Shown piece by piece: positions 23,332-36,800 of a stretch of DNA of 64,000 nt. Numbering within the stretch: the first letter of the stretch is position 1; every line of letters begins with the position of its first letter. A model generated the notes under the pieces. The model did not search any database and was not told the DNA's origin. It saw only the letters and a list, made by a program, of their open reading frames with translations. Source of the stretch: Takakia lepidozioides (taxonomy: Eukaryota; Streptophyta; Takakiopsida; Takakiales; Takakiaceae); assembly GCA_030704615.1 (NCBI GenBank), contig CM060734.1, forward strand, positions 37,466,042 to 37,530,041. The letters run 5' to 3'. A program made the translations under genes and the position numbers.

Positions 23332-25667
23332 GCGAAGATTGAGGCTTAACCCAATCAGTTCCATGCATCTAGAATGCTTTGCTTTGGATAGAGCCTTTGT
23401 GAGTGCATCAGCTGCCATGTCCTCAGTCCTACAGAAAACCAACTCAATCTCCAAACCAATCATTTCTCTAATGAAATGATGTTTGATATCTATGTGCTTG
23501 GTCCGGGCATGATGAACAGGATTCTTGCTCAGCTCAATGCTGCTCCTGTTACCAGCATGCACTTTCGTTGGCTGTTCTTGACTGAAGCCAAGTTCACCAA
23601 GAAGCCTTCGAATCCAAATGGCTTCTATAGCTGCATGAGTCAGAGCCATATACTCTGACTCAGTCGAGGATAGAGCAGTGTTCTGCTGTCTTTTGCTGCT
23701 CCAGCTCACAGCACCTCCACTCCTTACCAAGCAGTAGGCAGATATGGATCTCCTCTCATCTGTGTCTCCTGCCCAATCTGCATCACTGTATCCTTCTAGT
23801 GATGCTCCAGTGTCCTGCTTGTTGTAAGTTAGACATGTATCCGCAGTCCCTTTCAAATATCTAATCACCCTCTTGAGTGCTTTCCAATGCTGAGGTCCTG
23901 GGTTGTGCATGAACTTACTAAGCATTCCCACTACATAGGCAATGTCTGGCCAGGTGCCAATCATTGCATACATCAGAGATCCCATGGCTAGCTGATATGG
24001 AACCTTAGCCATTTCCTCAATCTCACTTGGACATTTTGGCTCCATTTCCTTACTCAGCTTGCAGCCGGTTTCCAATGGTGTTGGTGCTGGTTTACAGTCC
24101 TGCATACCAAACTTCACAACAACATTCCTGACATACCTCTCTTGGCTCAACTTTATAGTTCTCGCCTTCCTGTCCCTCAGAATCTGAATTCCAAGTAGGT
24201 AGTTCACGGCTCCAAGATCAACCATCTCAAAGGTTTCACTCAAATCATGCTTCTGCCTGCGCATGGTATCCTTGTTGTCGCTGATCAGTAGCAGGTCATC
24301 TACATAGAGTGCTATTATCATCACACCTGATGTCATGTAGTAAATGCTCTGATCAGCTGTACTCCTTACAAAACCTTGGCCTGTCAAGTAGCTATTGATC
24401 TTCTCATACCATGTCCTCGATGCCTGTTTGAGTCCATATAACGATTTCTTGAGCCGACACACCTTATCACCTTCTTGGAAGCCTTCTGGTTGTTTCATGT
24501 AGATCTCCTCCTGGAGATCCCCATTCAAGAATGCAGTCTTCACGTCCATGTGTTCTATGTCCCAGTCATGCTTTGCTGCCAATGCCAGTAAACATCGGAT
24601 GGAGGTGAACTTTGCCACCGGGGCAAAAGTTTCATTGTAGTCAAGCCCTGCAGTCTGTGTGAAGCCTCTGGCCACAAGTCTGGCCTTGTACTTCACTGTC
24701 TCATTGTTGGGTCCTCTTTTCACTTTGAAAACCCACTTGCAATCTACCGCCATTCTACCACCAGGCAGTGTTACCAGCTCCCAAGTCTGGTTTTTTTCAG
24801 AGATTTCATCTCCTCTAGTACAGCTCCCTCCCACTCATTGGCATCATCCCTTGCCAAAGCGTCATTGAGGGTGGCTGGCTCCTCTGCATCATCAAGGGCA
24901 TGGAAACAACTTTCCATCTGCCCTATGTCATCCATAGTCAGACCAGTCAGTCCTTCTGCCACATTAGCTCCAAACCTTTCTGGGGGGTTGCTGATCCTTC
25001 CTGACCTTCTAGGCCCCCCATCCTTGTCAATAGGATCCCAATCTTCAGAATCTTCATCCTCTTCTGGTTTCTTCGCCACCTTCTCCCTTCGAGTGTAAAC
25101 CTTTAGTACTGGTTGTTCCCTTTCTTTTTCTCCCACATCAGGGATTATCACAGGAACGGACAGGTCCTTGGGCTTTGTCTCCTTCCCAAAACTATCCTCA
25201 TCAAACATGACATCTCTACTCCTGATTAACCTCTTGGTTCTAGGATTGTAGACCTTGTACCCCTTGCATCCCAAATCATACCCAATGAAGATACATCTTT
25301 CTGACTTGGCATCCAACTTGCTCCTTTGCTCGTCAGTTATCAATGCATAAGCAGCACAACCAAAAACTCGTAGATGCTTCAGGTTTGGCTTCTTCCCACT
25401 CCACGCCTCCTCTGGAGTCATGTCTTTCAAAGCTCGCGTGGGACTCAAATTTTTCAGATAGGTGGCAGTGCTGATCACCTCTCCCCAAAACTCTGGTCCA
25501 AGGCCTGAGGTCTGTAGCATACATCTAGCCTTCTCAACCAGTGTTCTGTTTAATCTCTCTGCCACTTCATTCTGGGCTGGACTGTCCCTTGCTGTTACTT
25601 GGCTCTTTATGCCTTTCTCAGCAAGATAGCTTTTGAATTCCTGATTTAGGAATTCCCCCCCCACCAT
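23329..25667 (-). pseudogene. Copia pol: integrase C-half, reverse transcriptase, RNase H
   Basis: Two overlapping frames: 25667-24771 (end of the integrase core, then the linker) and 24834-23329 (RT and RNase H). The frame changes in an A-run near 24790, and another change lies in a G-run near 25664, both homopolymers. RT carries VDCKWVFKVKRGPN, DVKTAFLNGDL and YVDDLLLIS with the catalytic Asp pair intact. RNase H carries GYSDADWAGD and STESEYMAL. Copia RT normally spans about 250 residues, as seen here. A 500-codon frame remains open, suggesting little decay other than the small indels, some of which could be sequencing errors. Confidence 0.9.
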
Positions 25668-26388
25668 CGCTCCTTAGAACCTTGACTTTGAGGTCCAGCT
25701 GGTTTTCTACTTCATGCACAAAACCTGCAGCACTTGACCTTTCTCTCTCAAGGGATATAAGAAAGTCTTTCTACTCATGTCATCAGTGAAGGTGACAAAG
25801 TACCTAGATCCTCCTAGCGATATGTATCAACTCCTTGGGCATTGATGACTTGTGCTGTTTCCCTTTAGCACATCCTTCACAGAACTGTAGCTCATTTGAC
25901 CAGTCCACATTCAGCCCCAGCGCCAACTTTTGAAGATCCTTGATCGCTTGTGTCCCCAAGTGACCCAACCTTCTATGCCACAATGGTGCAGTGTCCATTG
26001 TGTCCCCAACATTGGCCTCCTCCTGAGTTCCAGATGTACTCAAAAGCTTGTAGAGTCTCTGCTCCTTCACTCCATAGCAGAGTTCCTCGTTGCCCTTCTG
26101 GATGCTGCAAGCATTGTTTCTGAAAATGACATCATACCCAAGCTCATCCAAGGTACTAACAGAGATCAAATTCTTTGCCAAGTCTGGCACATATAGGACT
26201 TTCTGAAGGGTACAACGGGTAACCTTACTCTCTTTTCTGATAAAGTTGACAGGGATTTCTCCCATCATCGTACTTACAGAAAACGTCTTGTTGCCCATCT
26301 TTACGCTCCTAGGCTGAAAGGGTTTCAAGTTGTGAAACAACTCCTTCCTCCCACACATGTGGTTAGTAGCTCCATGTCCAAATACCAC
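25668..26388 (-). pseudogene. Copia protease end, GAG-pre-integrase and broken integrase
   Basis: The frame 26388-25804 starts just after the protease active site (GATNHMCG) and contains the GAG-pre-integrase zinc motif (LWHRRLGHLG ... FCEGCAKGKQ). It stops at 25804. The next frame then reads LGGSRYFVTFTDDMSRK. About 20-25 residues normally lying between these pieces, including the first catalytic Asp of integrase, are missing, and the following stretch to 25668 is out of frame. Confidence 0.85.
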
Positions 26389-27224
26389 TCATCTCCACAG
26401 TGTTCTCCTTCAGAAGTCAGCAGGTAGTCTTCATCACGACTGTAAGCTGCATCTGCCATAAACAGGTGAACTTCACTGTCGTTGCCCATGTCAGCGACAT
26501 GTGCATGTACAGACTTCCCTTTCCTTGGTCTCCACTTGTCCTTCTTGGGCTTGTCAATCTTCACCTTGCAGTCTTTCTGGAAATGCCCAAATTTGCCGCA
26601 TCGGAAACATGCTCCATCTTTCTTGATGGAAGTAGCCGTCAGGGCATTGTCCATACTTGAGCTACCCCTAGTCAGCTTGCTTTCTTCCATGATGAGTTGT
26701 GAAGTGACATACTTCCAACTCAGTCTACTCTTACCATGAGTAGCCAATGCGGTTTCCACCATGTCATAACTCTTTGGCAAGGTGCCAAACAAGGTCATGA
26801 TCTGAAGTGATTCAGTCATGGGTTCTCCCGCATCAATTATCTCCAGACACATGGCTTTAACAGTGGCAATGTGAATGGCTACACTCTCACCTTCTCTCAT
26901 TCTCAAGTCCATGAGCTGTTTCCATAGGACATATGCTTTCCCCATCGCATCTGCCTCATACACCTCACTTAAGGTCTGCCAGACCTCATGAGCAGTTGTA
27001 AGATTCCTAACCAAAACTACCAGCTTTGATCTCATGTTTGTGACCAGAGCTGCCATTGCAAGCTCATTCTTTTGGATCCATCTCTCCTCCTTCAGGTTAT
27101 CCTCTGAAGGCTTTTTAGCCACTACTGAAGAGAGCAGGAGCTGCATCGTGTAGATCCAACTCTTATAGTTGTTGCCATCCAGTGGCTCAACTGTCCAAGT
27201 AGTTGTAACGTCTCGTGGGCCCAT
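26325..27224 (-). CDS. Copia gag with CCHC zinc knuckle
   Basis: The ATG lies only five bases inside the 5' LTR, overlapping the primer-binding site. The protein begins with a copia gag segment (VEPLDGNNYKSWIY), has a helical UBN2-like region, and near residue 207 carries CFRCGKFGHFQKDC, a CCHC knuckle for RNA binding. It runs to the protease active site, where one base is missing in the codons for the Asp-Ser-Gly triad. The frame therefore ends out of register at 26325. Confidence 0.9.
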   Translation of the reverse strand: MGPRDVTTTWTVEPLDGNNYKSWIYTMQLLLSSVVAKKPSEDNLKEERWIQKNELAMAALVTNMRSKLVVLVRNLTTAHEVWQTLSEVYEADAMGKAYVLWKQLMDLRMREGESVAIHIATVKAMCLEIIDAGEPMTESLQIMTLFGTLPKSYDMVETALATHGKSRLSWKYVTSQLIMEESKLTRGSSSMDNALTATSIKKDGACFRCGKFGHFQKDCKVKIDKPKKDKWRPRKGKSVHAHVADMGNDSEVHLFMADAAYSRDEDYLLTSEGEHCGDEWYLDMELLTTCVGGRSCFTT

Positions 27225-27228
27225 AACC
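27208..27228 (-). other. Copia primer-binding site matching initiator tRNA anticodon arm
   Basis: Directly inside the 5' LTR, the minus strand reads GGTTATGGGCCCA. This complements the anticodon stem-loop of eukaryotic initiator tRNA-Met (TGGGCCCATAACC), not its 3' end. Drosophila copia is primed by a cleaved initiator-tRNA half in the same way. Confidence 0.8.
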
Positions 27229-27627
27229 TGTTGGAAACTAGACCTGTCCTCTACCTCCTATAGATATTGACAGATAGCTTCTAGCACAAGCAGCAGTACA
27301 AAAACTGACAGCCTAAACCAACCAAAGAGTTAGTACTAACAAGAAGTGTCAGTCCTAACAAGAATGCTAAGAATGCTCCTTACTGCAAAAGAAAAGAACT
27401 TACAAAAGTAGATGCTGGACTTCTCCTCCTCCTCTCTCTGCAATCTACTAGGATAGCACATCCAAAATGCTAGAAGAAGTGCTGGGCATTGCCTCAGCCT
27501 TTCCCTTAAATCCTACATGAGTTCTCTAGTAACTTCTGGTGGCTGGAACCTTCTGGTAGAACTATCCCTAGCCGTCAAAAAACCCTAACAGAACCCTAGC
27601 TAACTAAATCTGAGCTGACTCCTAACA
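27229..27627 (-). repeat. 5' LTR of the copia element
   Basis: 399 bp, TG...CA ends, matching 22923-23321 with about two visible substitutions (for example CTAGAG versus CTATAG near the high-coordinate end of transcription). Confidence 0.93.
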
Positions 27628-27632
27628 CTCCT

Positions 27633-27800
27633 GACATGTAGTTCCATAAGTTCCCTGCTAATGAGTCTGTTGCAATCCTGTTTGGATGTGATTTCCACCC
27701 CTTCTGGATTTTGTGGCAATAGCGAAGCAACAGAGAGTCCATTGCGCTCAAAAAAACTGCACACTCCAGCAAGAGGAAGAAAGAAACAAGAAAGAGAGGG
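27633..27800 (-). mobile_element. LINE copy continued beyond the copia insertion
   Basis: GACATGTAGTTCCATAAG and onward matches the 13.95-kb LINE copy at about 14480-14620, exactly where the 22402-22922 piece breaks off. Confidence 0.75.
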
Positions 27801-27870
27801 GCCACAAGCAGCCAAAAGCAACTATTGCTCAAGGATTGTCTAAGATAAAGCAAAGAAAGAAAGTCACCTG

Positions 27871-30800
27871 GAGAATGAAAAGAAAATGTAAGCCTTCCTC
27901 AGCATGGAAATAGAGAAACCGTATGTTTGGGAGCGGTCGGAAGGGGGGTTCAGTTTGCATCAAATCAGTTGGCTTATGCATGCAAAGGAAGGGCCCCCCT
28001 TTACTGTCCACAAAAATGCGCCAATCATCATCTATCTGGGCCTGCAGTTCGTGCTTTTGACGCTCCAGATCGGCACGATTTTGGGCTGCTTCCCGCTTCA
28101 GACGACGGATGATTTTCTTTGCACACTTAATCTCGATCCCCGCACGCTTCCGCGCTTCTTGTACTTCTTGCTCTGCCAGTTTCTACAGTCATTTAGATAA
28201 TAGCACGCAGTTCTCCCAATGTTGATTGATCACACAAGCATACATTGTATCTGGTTAATAGCTCAGGTAGTTGCAGATCATGTCGTGTCTTTCTTTACCT
28301 CTTATCTTTCTCCTCAATCTAGTTTGAAGTCTGACCTCTACTCCCAGCCTACTCTGATGTGTGAGTGGTGATCTCAAATGCAAGAAATGCTATCCTCCAG
28401 ACTTAAACTTAGGTAGGATGACAGACTTAAGATTTCATACTAGTTCACATTGGTAGTTCCATCATCTCCACATGCGTTTTTTTCTAGCAGACACGTCGAC
28501 GCATTTCAACTACTGACAACTCATACACTCCAATGCCTGGTTTTGATGGCCATGGAGAGAACCCTATCAGAAAGAAGTTTATGTTTTGGCACAGGGGTTT
28601 CCACCACATCCCTTCAGAGAATGAAATGACAAAAGTTGGCCTTACCCATGCAAGGTACTTGTGATACATGTGGGCTTACCTCTCGGATGCGCCACGCAAT
28701 TTCTTCCTCCATTATAATGTCCTCATCCATTCGTGTGTCTAGAATGATTTCAATTTCTTGGAGTTTGAGATAATCATACTGCCACTCTGCATAAGCTTCC
28801 AATATCTTTTCTATCCGCCCAACTATGTCCTCTGTAATCACAGGGTGTTCACAAACTTGGCGATACACAAACTTGGTGTCTTCCCTGGAGCATTCAATAC
28901 GTGGCAACACAGGATTGATTATACGTGGTAAGTTTGGAAGCATGAAATCCAGCTCTAGCCAATCACATTTTGTTCTGGTCTGCACTTTTGAGTTCCTTTG
29001 CTTGGCTTGAAAGCGCCGTGCAAACTGAGATACTCTTCTTGTAAGTAGGAGTGGGGAGACAGGGAATCCAGTCTCAGTAGTTTCTTCCTCTTTCAGAAGT
29101 GTCTCTGGGGGCACATTCGCTCTGCTTTCGACAGTGACAAATGTCTGGAATGTAACTTTCTCTTCCAATTTTTCAAAAGGCTCGAGGACTTTGGTGCAGT
29201 CCCTGTTGTAGAACTTGGCAAGCGCATATAGGTTGAATGCATCTTCAGCCACCATTTCATACCCATGCCCTCCTTCGTGGATGACAAAGAGACGTGGATA
29301 GGGACCCAGCATAACAGGCTCTGCAGGTGGTTCTAACGGAGGTGGGGACGCACTGACAGGCCTGGAGCCAGGGGGTGGGGGATCCCAATCGTCAGGAAGC
29401 TTGGGAAATGTAAGCTCAAAACCGTCGAAAGGAGTTTTTGGAGGGGGGGGTGGGGCCTGCCAAATTGGACAACTGCATTGATGAGGACACTCAAAGAATA
29501 ACATATGGACCTCTAATGATCCATGTTACACTCAAACATAAATGATTCTCGTTGTCCATTGCTGATGCATTAGTGTCAAATAGAAGATAGGCGTGTGTGC
29601 TTAGTCCAAGCAAGATATCAGTAGTCCACTTCTAGAAATACATCTTGAGATATAGGACACTGGTCCTGATGATCCTATAAAACCAAGGGTGGAGGAGGCG
29701 TGGGGAAATATAAATTACCTCTGTTGGAACTTCACCAACCGGGATTAGAGACCCCTTACTGTCTCTCTTACTCCCTTTCCTAGGCGCCTCTGCCTTCAAT
29801 GAGAGACGTGGCGGCTGCTCCCCTTCCTTTGATTTATTACCCTCTTTTGGTTTATCCCCTCCCTTTGCAGCTGGAGGCTTTTGAGTCTCATTACCAGGAG
29901 CTGCATAAGAACATACAAAAGATCAGACATGTGACAGTTGTGTATTGCACCTATTGTGCACCTGTTGTATATGTAATAGACAAGTAGGCAATAATGCGAC
30001 AGAGCTGATACAGTTGCACAAGCAGGCACCCAAAGACTGATGCTGAATCTGACTTTACAAGCAATGATGAATACTGCTTCAAATGCATCTAGATGGTATC
30101 CTTCACCCTGTACTTTGAGACTCCTCTAAATACCGTAACGGTGTGACATATCTTGAGGTGGTGCAGGTACAAACATGTATTCTAACAGTGAGATGCAGGG
30201 TCCATGTTTTCCCAGAAGCCTGAAACATACAACTAGGTCATCACTGCAGTCCATTTTTGTAAAGGGTACTTTCATGCCTGAACTTGACATTGCCCCTGTG
30301 TACAGCCCATTGCAATTTTTAGATTGCAGTGAGATTTCAAGGCGCTCACAGCTATGAATAGAAACAGTCATGGAGTCTGCAGATCTATTCTTTTTAAGAA
30401 AAGGAGCAGAGTGACTGAAAAGAAAAATTCTTTATCTGTTCAATAATGACAAAAGAGGTGTTTGGTGGAGCAGATTTTTTTTCAAATTAGTAGTCACCAA
30501 GATCAAAGTCTGAAGTTACCTTTATAAATGTAGCATCAGTCTTGCTAGATAGAATGCATTCTATACCACCAGCAAAACAGGAGCAAAATTTTGTTATTTG
30601 ATATCTGTGACATGATAGGTGGTGCAAAGTTTTGTGTTTTGTTACCTGATGGGGCTTTAGAAGCTGCAGTGACTGATGCATGAGGGACTAGTGATGATGT
30701 ACGGGAGACATTGGGGTCCAGATAAGGGGACTCGGCTGCCTTTGAATCGACAAGATCCTCAAGACCTTCCGGGACTTGTGAGGCCCAAGCAGCAAGAGCA

Positions 30801-33800
30801 ATCTCGTACTCAGCAGCCTCTTTTTCTAACTGGGATGTATACTTGCCACCAGAGATAGCTTCGAAATCAGTTCCCCTTCCATGAACTTTGAAACCAGTAC
30901 CCATATTGTCAGTGAACAATAGGCTCCCTTCGATCTGCACCGACCAGTGAACACATACAATTGCATTGCTTTTTCAAACACATATGCCTGGACATACTAT
31001 CTATGTCACATTCCCAGTGCGGAAGTAGGTACTCAAATGCTAGAGGAGAACGAGGCCAATTGATCTGAACTTACAAAGAAGAGCTGGAACATACACTAGG
31101 AATACTTGGATGGTTAAATTAAATACCAAGTCAAAATTGTAGAGACCACTGGTGTTGGTGAAAGGTCCATGTTTCCTCTCATTGTCATCTGTCTGTAGAG
31201 GGTCCTTCTTAGAGCCATCTGAGGGATCAAATATGACAGTATTCCCCATGGCATACAAAATGGCACCCCCGGGCATTGTAATGCTGAGCTGGCCACTCTC
31301 CTTGGACCATGTTGCACAGTAATGGCCTTCTCCTGTCGCAAACTCAACCGCCACTCCACACCCCAACTGCCGATATAATATCAAGGGTTCACGACAAATA
31401 CAGGCTATAAACCCCAAAATGGAAAAGGTGAATGAGCAGGGACTTTCTCGACACAGAAACTAACCAATATAGTCAAATACTAATAAGAGAGGGGATAAAC
31501 GTATGTGCCTGCCCACCTTGCCATGCACCTTTGGGTGGCCTTCTTTACGAACATGCCATGTAGTAGAAATCTCAATGTTTGGGTCTGGCATCGGTGGCTT
31601 GGGTTCAGCGGGACCATCACTCTGTCTGTTTTTTGGCATCCCAGGTTCATCTGGCAGCCATATATGCTCAGGTTCCTTTGATGGTGCTGCGCCGTAACCA
31701 GCAGGCGGCCAAGTAGCTGAGTGCTTCTTCTGCGGCGTTGCGAAAATACTGGCTGTCATCCCAGGGTGATCCAGTGCACCGCTCTCTGGTGTTGTACCCA
31801 CAACACGCCCCTTCGTTTCAGTCTTGGTCTTGTCGTTAGTCGTTCCCTCAGGAGTCCCCTTCGTTTCATTGTTTGTCCCCTCAGGTTCCTCTCTGAGTTT
31901 CCCATCTTTAAGAGGGGGCATGGGGTAAATCTCTTCAAGCTGATTCATCATAAGCTCCCCGGATGTGACTACATGATCAGGATGATAAAACTCCTTGGTC
32001 TGACTGTAAATGTGTGTCCCATCTGCATGTTGGACTAAGCATGAATTTTCTTCGGTGGATGTCATAACTACTACTAAATCCTCCCGTGTCATAATTGCAT
32101 TTCCAGAATCGGGATCATAGAAATGAGCCACTTTTAAGTTAGGCAACTGCACCAAAACTGGTTTTTGAGGCTCAGCTGGTACAGATGCATCAGGTGCAGG
32201 CGTTGAATCCTCCTCTTTAGTGGCCTCGCCTCCACTTGCTGCGGGCTCTTGAGGGGCCTCTCCTTTCTTCCCTTTGGCAGGTGGTTTCTCTGCTGGTTTT
32301 TTGCCTTCTTTCTTGCCAGCAGTGTCCTTGAGACCATCTTTCTTTGCTTCCTTCTCCTTCCCCTTCCCACCTGAGGCATGCATGTTCAAACCAATTGACC
32401 TTTCACAAAAATGAAGGAAGGAAAGGCACCCCCTACCTCGCCGTGATATTTCTGAGTGTTCCCAAAGATATTGTGCACATCTTCCAGGTCAGCACAGGTG
32501 ATCCAGCTTGGATTTAAAGGCTAGAAGAGATATCATGCTAATATCTTCCGAAAGTCTTAGAAATATACATACAATGAGTAGTTGTGTTACTACATTGCCA
32601 TCTCTTTCTTCTTGCAGCAAAGATTGACTTCTTGGCACAAGTTAAGGATCGCGATCTATAATGAGTCCATTCTGAAGACCACAGTGCATTTATGCATTGT
32701 TTCTTTCACCTGGCCAATGATGTCTACAGACATGATCTTACGGCATGTGTGACTAGAACCGGGTCATGGGACACATTACACACCTAGATGGATGCAGAAT
32801 TAAGAAAATAGATATATAATGGCACCATTCTGCATGTAAGGATTGCGTGTCCATATTATACCATGTTGCTACATGTGAACAGGAAGATATGGTGCTACAC
32901 ACCTGTTGAGGCCTTTGGTTCGGGTGATACCGCTTCAGACTCTGGAATTTCTGTTGCTTGAGGCAGGGTGGATTTTCTCTGATCAGTCTGGACATGACAA
33001 AGTAGAGTTGAGTGGAGAGAGATACACAAACATTCGGTCACAAATTGAAGTTTGGATGCTGTCTCACAACATACAACAATGTCTCCTGTGGTTAGAGAAC
33101 TTTGGTTAGACACCTTGGTGACTATTCAATCATGCAACCTGTCAGACACCAATAAACTTTAGCAATGATCTCTAGCAATACATGTGGCTCCACTCTCTCA
33201 GACCGTACAGTTTTGCCATACATACACTCAATCCAGTCGTCTCTTAGATCTTGCAGGCATTATGACCCCTTTGAACCTACACTTCACATAAGCTTCCACT
33301 TTCCCAGTGCAAATAGCTTAATGGACAGCTGATTGATTTAAGCCAATATTGTTCCTGCCACTAACCGGGCCTCAATTCTTTCAAGCATGTTGTGAAGATG
33401 TTAAGGTGAAGCCAGTATGTTTTACAGGAGACACAGTTATGATGTATATGTCTAACTCTCTGTACACATGTGTTCCTCACACCAAGTCTCTGACTTCCAC
33501 CTGGTGTAATTATTCCAACAGAAAATACAGCATAATCTCTGATCTGAGCAGAACTGACCTGGAGTACAAAAAACCCCTGATTGTTAGCAGTAATCCAACT
33601 AGGCCCCCCTTCACAGTCATGCTGGTAATCACTCACATTGCCACCACGACATAACACCTGCAACACAGGAGCCTCCTTTATTACAGTAAGCATGGTTATG
33701 GACACTCTACATCATTTTGAGCACATGCCCTCTTCAGACAGTAAGAACGACTACAGCCACATGTGGCACATTGATTGCAAGGTATAGTACCACAGGCCAG

Positions 33801-36800
33801 TGCTGGAATCAACCTCACATTTCAAGTACGGTGTCAGTGCCAGCCCTTGAATTAACCATCCTGGACACTGGTTGGCAGTGCGTAAGCACTATGACAATAT
33901 TGGGCCAAGTGTATATATGCTGGTGGGTGGAAACCCCTTGACAGTTTTGTTACCTTAACACGGAACAGATTCAGAGGGCTTGTGAGTAGATCTTCTATCT
34001 ATGGACCTCATAAAGCTTCTTTACTTTTCTCTACACACACACACACTATGAGATCCATGGCATATTATTGTCACTTAAGAGACTCCCAATCTTTGGCAGA
34101 GGCTTTCAGCTTTAGGACCCAAAGTGCCTGGCAGCCTAGCTGCATAAACCACCTCTTCAGTCACCATCTGATGTCTTTGCAAGTGATTTTTCAATGTTCT
34201 ACTTTGTCTGAGGGGTCCTGGTGACGAGCTAACCCCACTGAAAGACAAGGAACCGATCTGCACATGTACAGGGGTGCACCCTACTATGCGTGGAGCCACT
34301 CTTCGGATCCATCTTACCACTTGTGGAGAGAGTGCACCACCTATCCATCAACCTATTACATACAGTGGGTAAGCATCCGCTACATTCCCCAAGGTTGCTT
34401 CTGATTCCTTGGCAGCGACATAGTCAATTATAAACTCAAGTCATGGATGAAAATAGTCAGATTGCCTCACAGCCGCGCTGTGCTGGGTGGGGAGCCCCCC
34501 CCTCATTTGTACTCTGGTTTGGATGGTCACTAAAAGTGGCGTCTCTTTCCATAAAAAGAACAGGGGTTGCAATTTCGACTGGTATAGCAAGCACTATTGC
34601 TGTATCCCAAGACAAATTCTCTGAATAACATTCATTTTCCTTCATGTTTTCGGGTTAAAGGGGCAGGCGGAGCAGACATGCCGGAATCTTTTGCAGAAGA
34701 GGCCATGCAATCATTGCTACAAAAACTCTCCCACCACAGACATGACAGTCTTCCACATTGCATCTACTTAGACCCCTATGCAGTTGTACTTCATCAGCTG
34801 CATGCTATGCAAAAAGATTAGTCTCATTAATCATATTGGATATGCAAAGATGAAAGCTAATGAAATGAGGACAAGCCCCACAATGAAAACTGAATGAGGG
34901 AACATGTTCTTCCAAAATAGGTGCTAGTGTCCAGGAGTGATCTGCAGTTCCAGCCTGAGGCTGGAAGGGTAAATAAATGGCTAGCCCCTCTCTCCCTCCC
35001 ACTCTGTGCCTACAGCAAGAAAACTGATAACACAGCGAGGTCCGCGGCAAGGCTAAGGTATCTGTATAATGGTGAAGCAAAATACATGATATGTGCTGTT
35101 GCAAAGATAGCTTGTTCAGGAAGGAATCCAGAAGTGTTGCATTACGGCTGTGGTGTAGCTTCCAAGCAATAGAGGTGGCCAGAAAAATGTGTTTAATAGA
35201 AGTGGTTCTAGTCTCAGAACTGCTCATTACTGGTCCGACCTCGTGCCTGGAAAACTTGACCATGACCTGTTAATTTCTTACTGATCCAACTGCTTGCTCG
35301 ACAACTATCACCAAGCAAAGGTGCAAGATTGAGCTCCAATATAGCTAGAGAGATGTACTTGGCAGGAGGCTACAGTAGCGATAGATTGAGGGGTAGAAAG
35401 AAAATGACAGCCAAGTCGACCTTCCAAGAAGCACACGCAGATGTTCATGGATCCATATGCTTCTAAGATACACACATAAATGGATTTTAATATGTGACAC
35501 ATGTGACCTCTGGTGAAAAGGTCAGACTCAACCATTGATGCATCCGAAAACTTTACGATTCACTAGAAGCAATATTCACCTGAGCATCTCCATTCTCTTT
35601 GTAGCGAACAACAGTGCCGGATGGTAGCACACTTCTCCAGGCCTCTAAGTCTCCTTTCTCCTTGAGCAATATATCCCTTACACTCTGTGTATTGCTGATA
35701 GGGAGTTCCTTGTCTCCATCAGACACAGCTTCATCAGGTACTTCTTCAGGTGTAGGAGTGGCAGGTTTTTTGGGTGCTTCAGGGCTTTTCGCTGTCTCTT
35801 TCGTGCCTTTTCCGGCCTCTTTTGCGGACTTTGCAGGTGCTTCCTTGGCAGGCTCTTTTGCTGACTTTGGAGGTGGGCTTAATGGAGGGCCTGGGGTAGG
35901 AGGAGGTGGTACAGCAGACAAATCTGTGGGATCTCCTGTAACTGGACCAAATTGTACTTTAGAACCTCCAGTGTCAGAACAGGTGCAGTCTTGTGCACAT
36001 GCTTCCTACAATTTTGGAATTGTTCTCTCTTTTGCTCCTGGTTTTCCTCTGAAGCGCATGAACATGGCATTTGAAAAAATGGCTTCTAGGCAACACAGAG
36101 GGGACCCGGTGTAGTGCAGGGAGTCGCCGGATATATGGCTTTAATAGATAAACCGTCTGAAAGTCAAATACTCATCAAAGCATTTGTATACTCAAATAGA
36201 GTTTCCTACCTGTTCATGTTTAAGGTAAAACACTGATGCAGTGAACCAAGAATCTATACAAACACACTACAGGAATCAATTACCACATGCTGCAAGACAA
36301 TTCTTCATAGCTTCTCACTGGGTTAGTTGTCCACGTAACTTCCTTAAGCCAATGTGTAGGCTCATCAGATGTCTGACAAGCCCTGCATATTTAATCTATC
36401 TGCAAGTTCACTCGCGAGATTTTCTAGTGTGGTCCAATTTTTGTCTTATGGAACCTGTAATGCATGGTACTGGCCATACTTGTTCTGAACATTTGAAGAA
36501 GTTTGTGACACCTGAAACATGACATTCCAACAAATGGTGCACTCCCATCCTAAAATGTATGTCTACATGGTCCCACCTTTGAGGCCTGCAAACATATAGG
36601 CCAAGGGCACAAGAAAGATCACCATTGGTGTCATGAGGTGGCTCATCCTTTTTTGTGAGGTCAGCCGGAAACATCATAACCACTCCCGTTGAAGTTAGCT
36701 CAAATGTTTGACCAGCAACATTTGTAACCTGGACGCTCATGGTCCCATCTTTAGCATGGAAGAAACAGACAACAAGACCATCCCTCAGGCATGCTATAAC

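Larger units (their letters stand above)
22923..27627 (-). mobile_element. Ty1/copia LTR retrotransposon (full length, defective)
   Basis: A 4.7-kb element bounded by two 399-bp LTRs and flanked by the 5-bp target duplication CTCCT (22918-22922 and 27628-27632). Domain order is gag, protease, integrase, reverse transcriptase, RNase H, which defines the copia superfamily. The LTRs differ at about two visible sites, so the insertion is recent. The coding region nevertheless has several frame changes and a deletion in integrase, so this copy should not be self-sufficient. It sits inside a LINE copy within a SPAG17 intron, antisense to nothing and parallel to the host gene. Confidence 0.95.
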
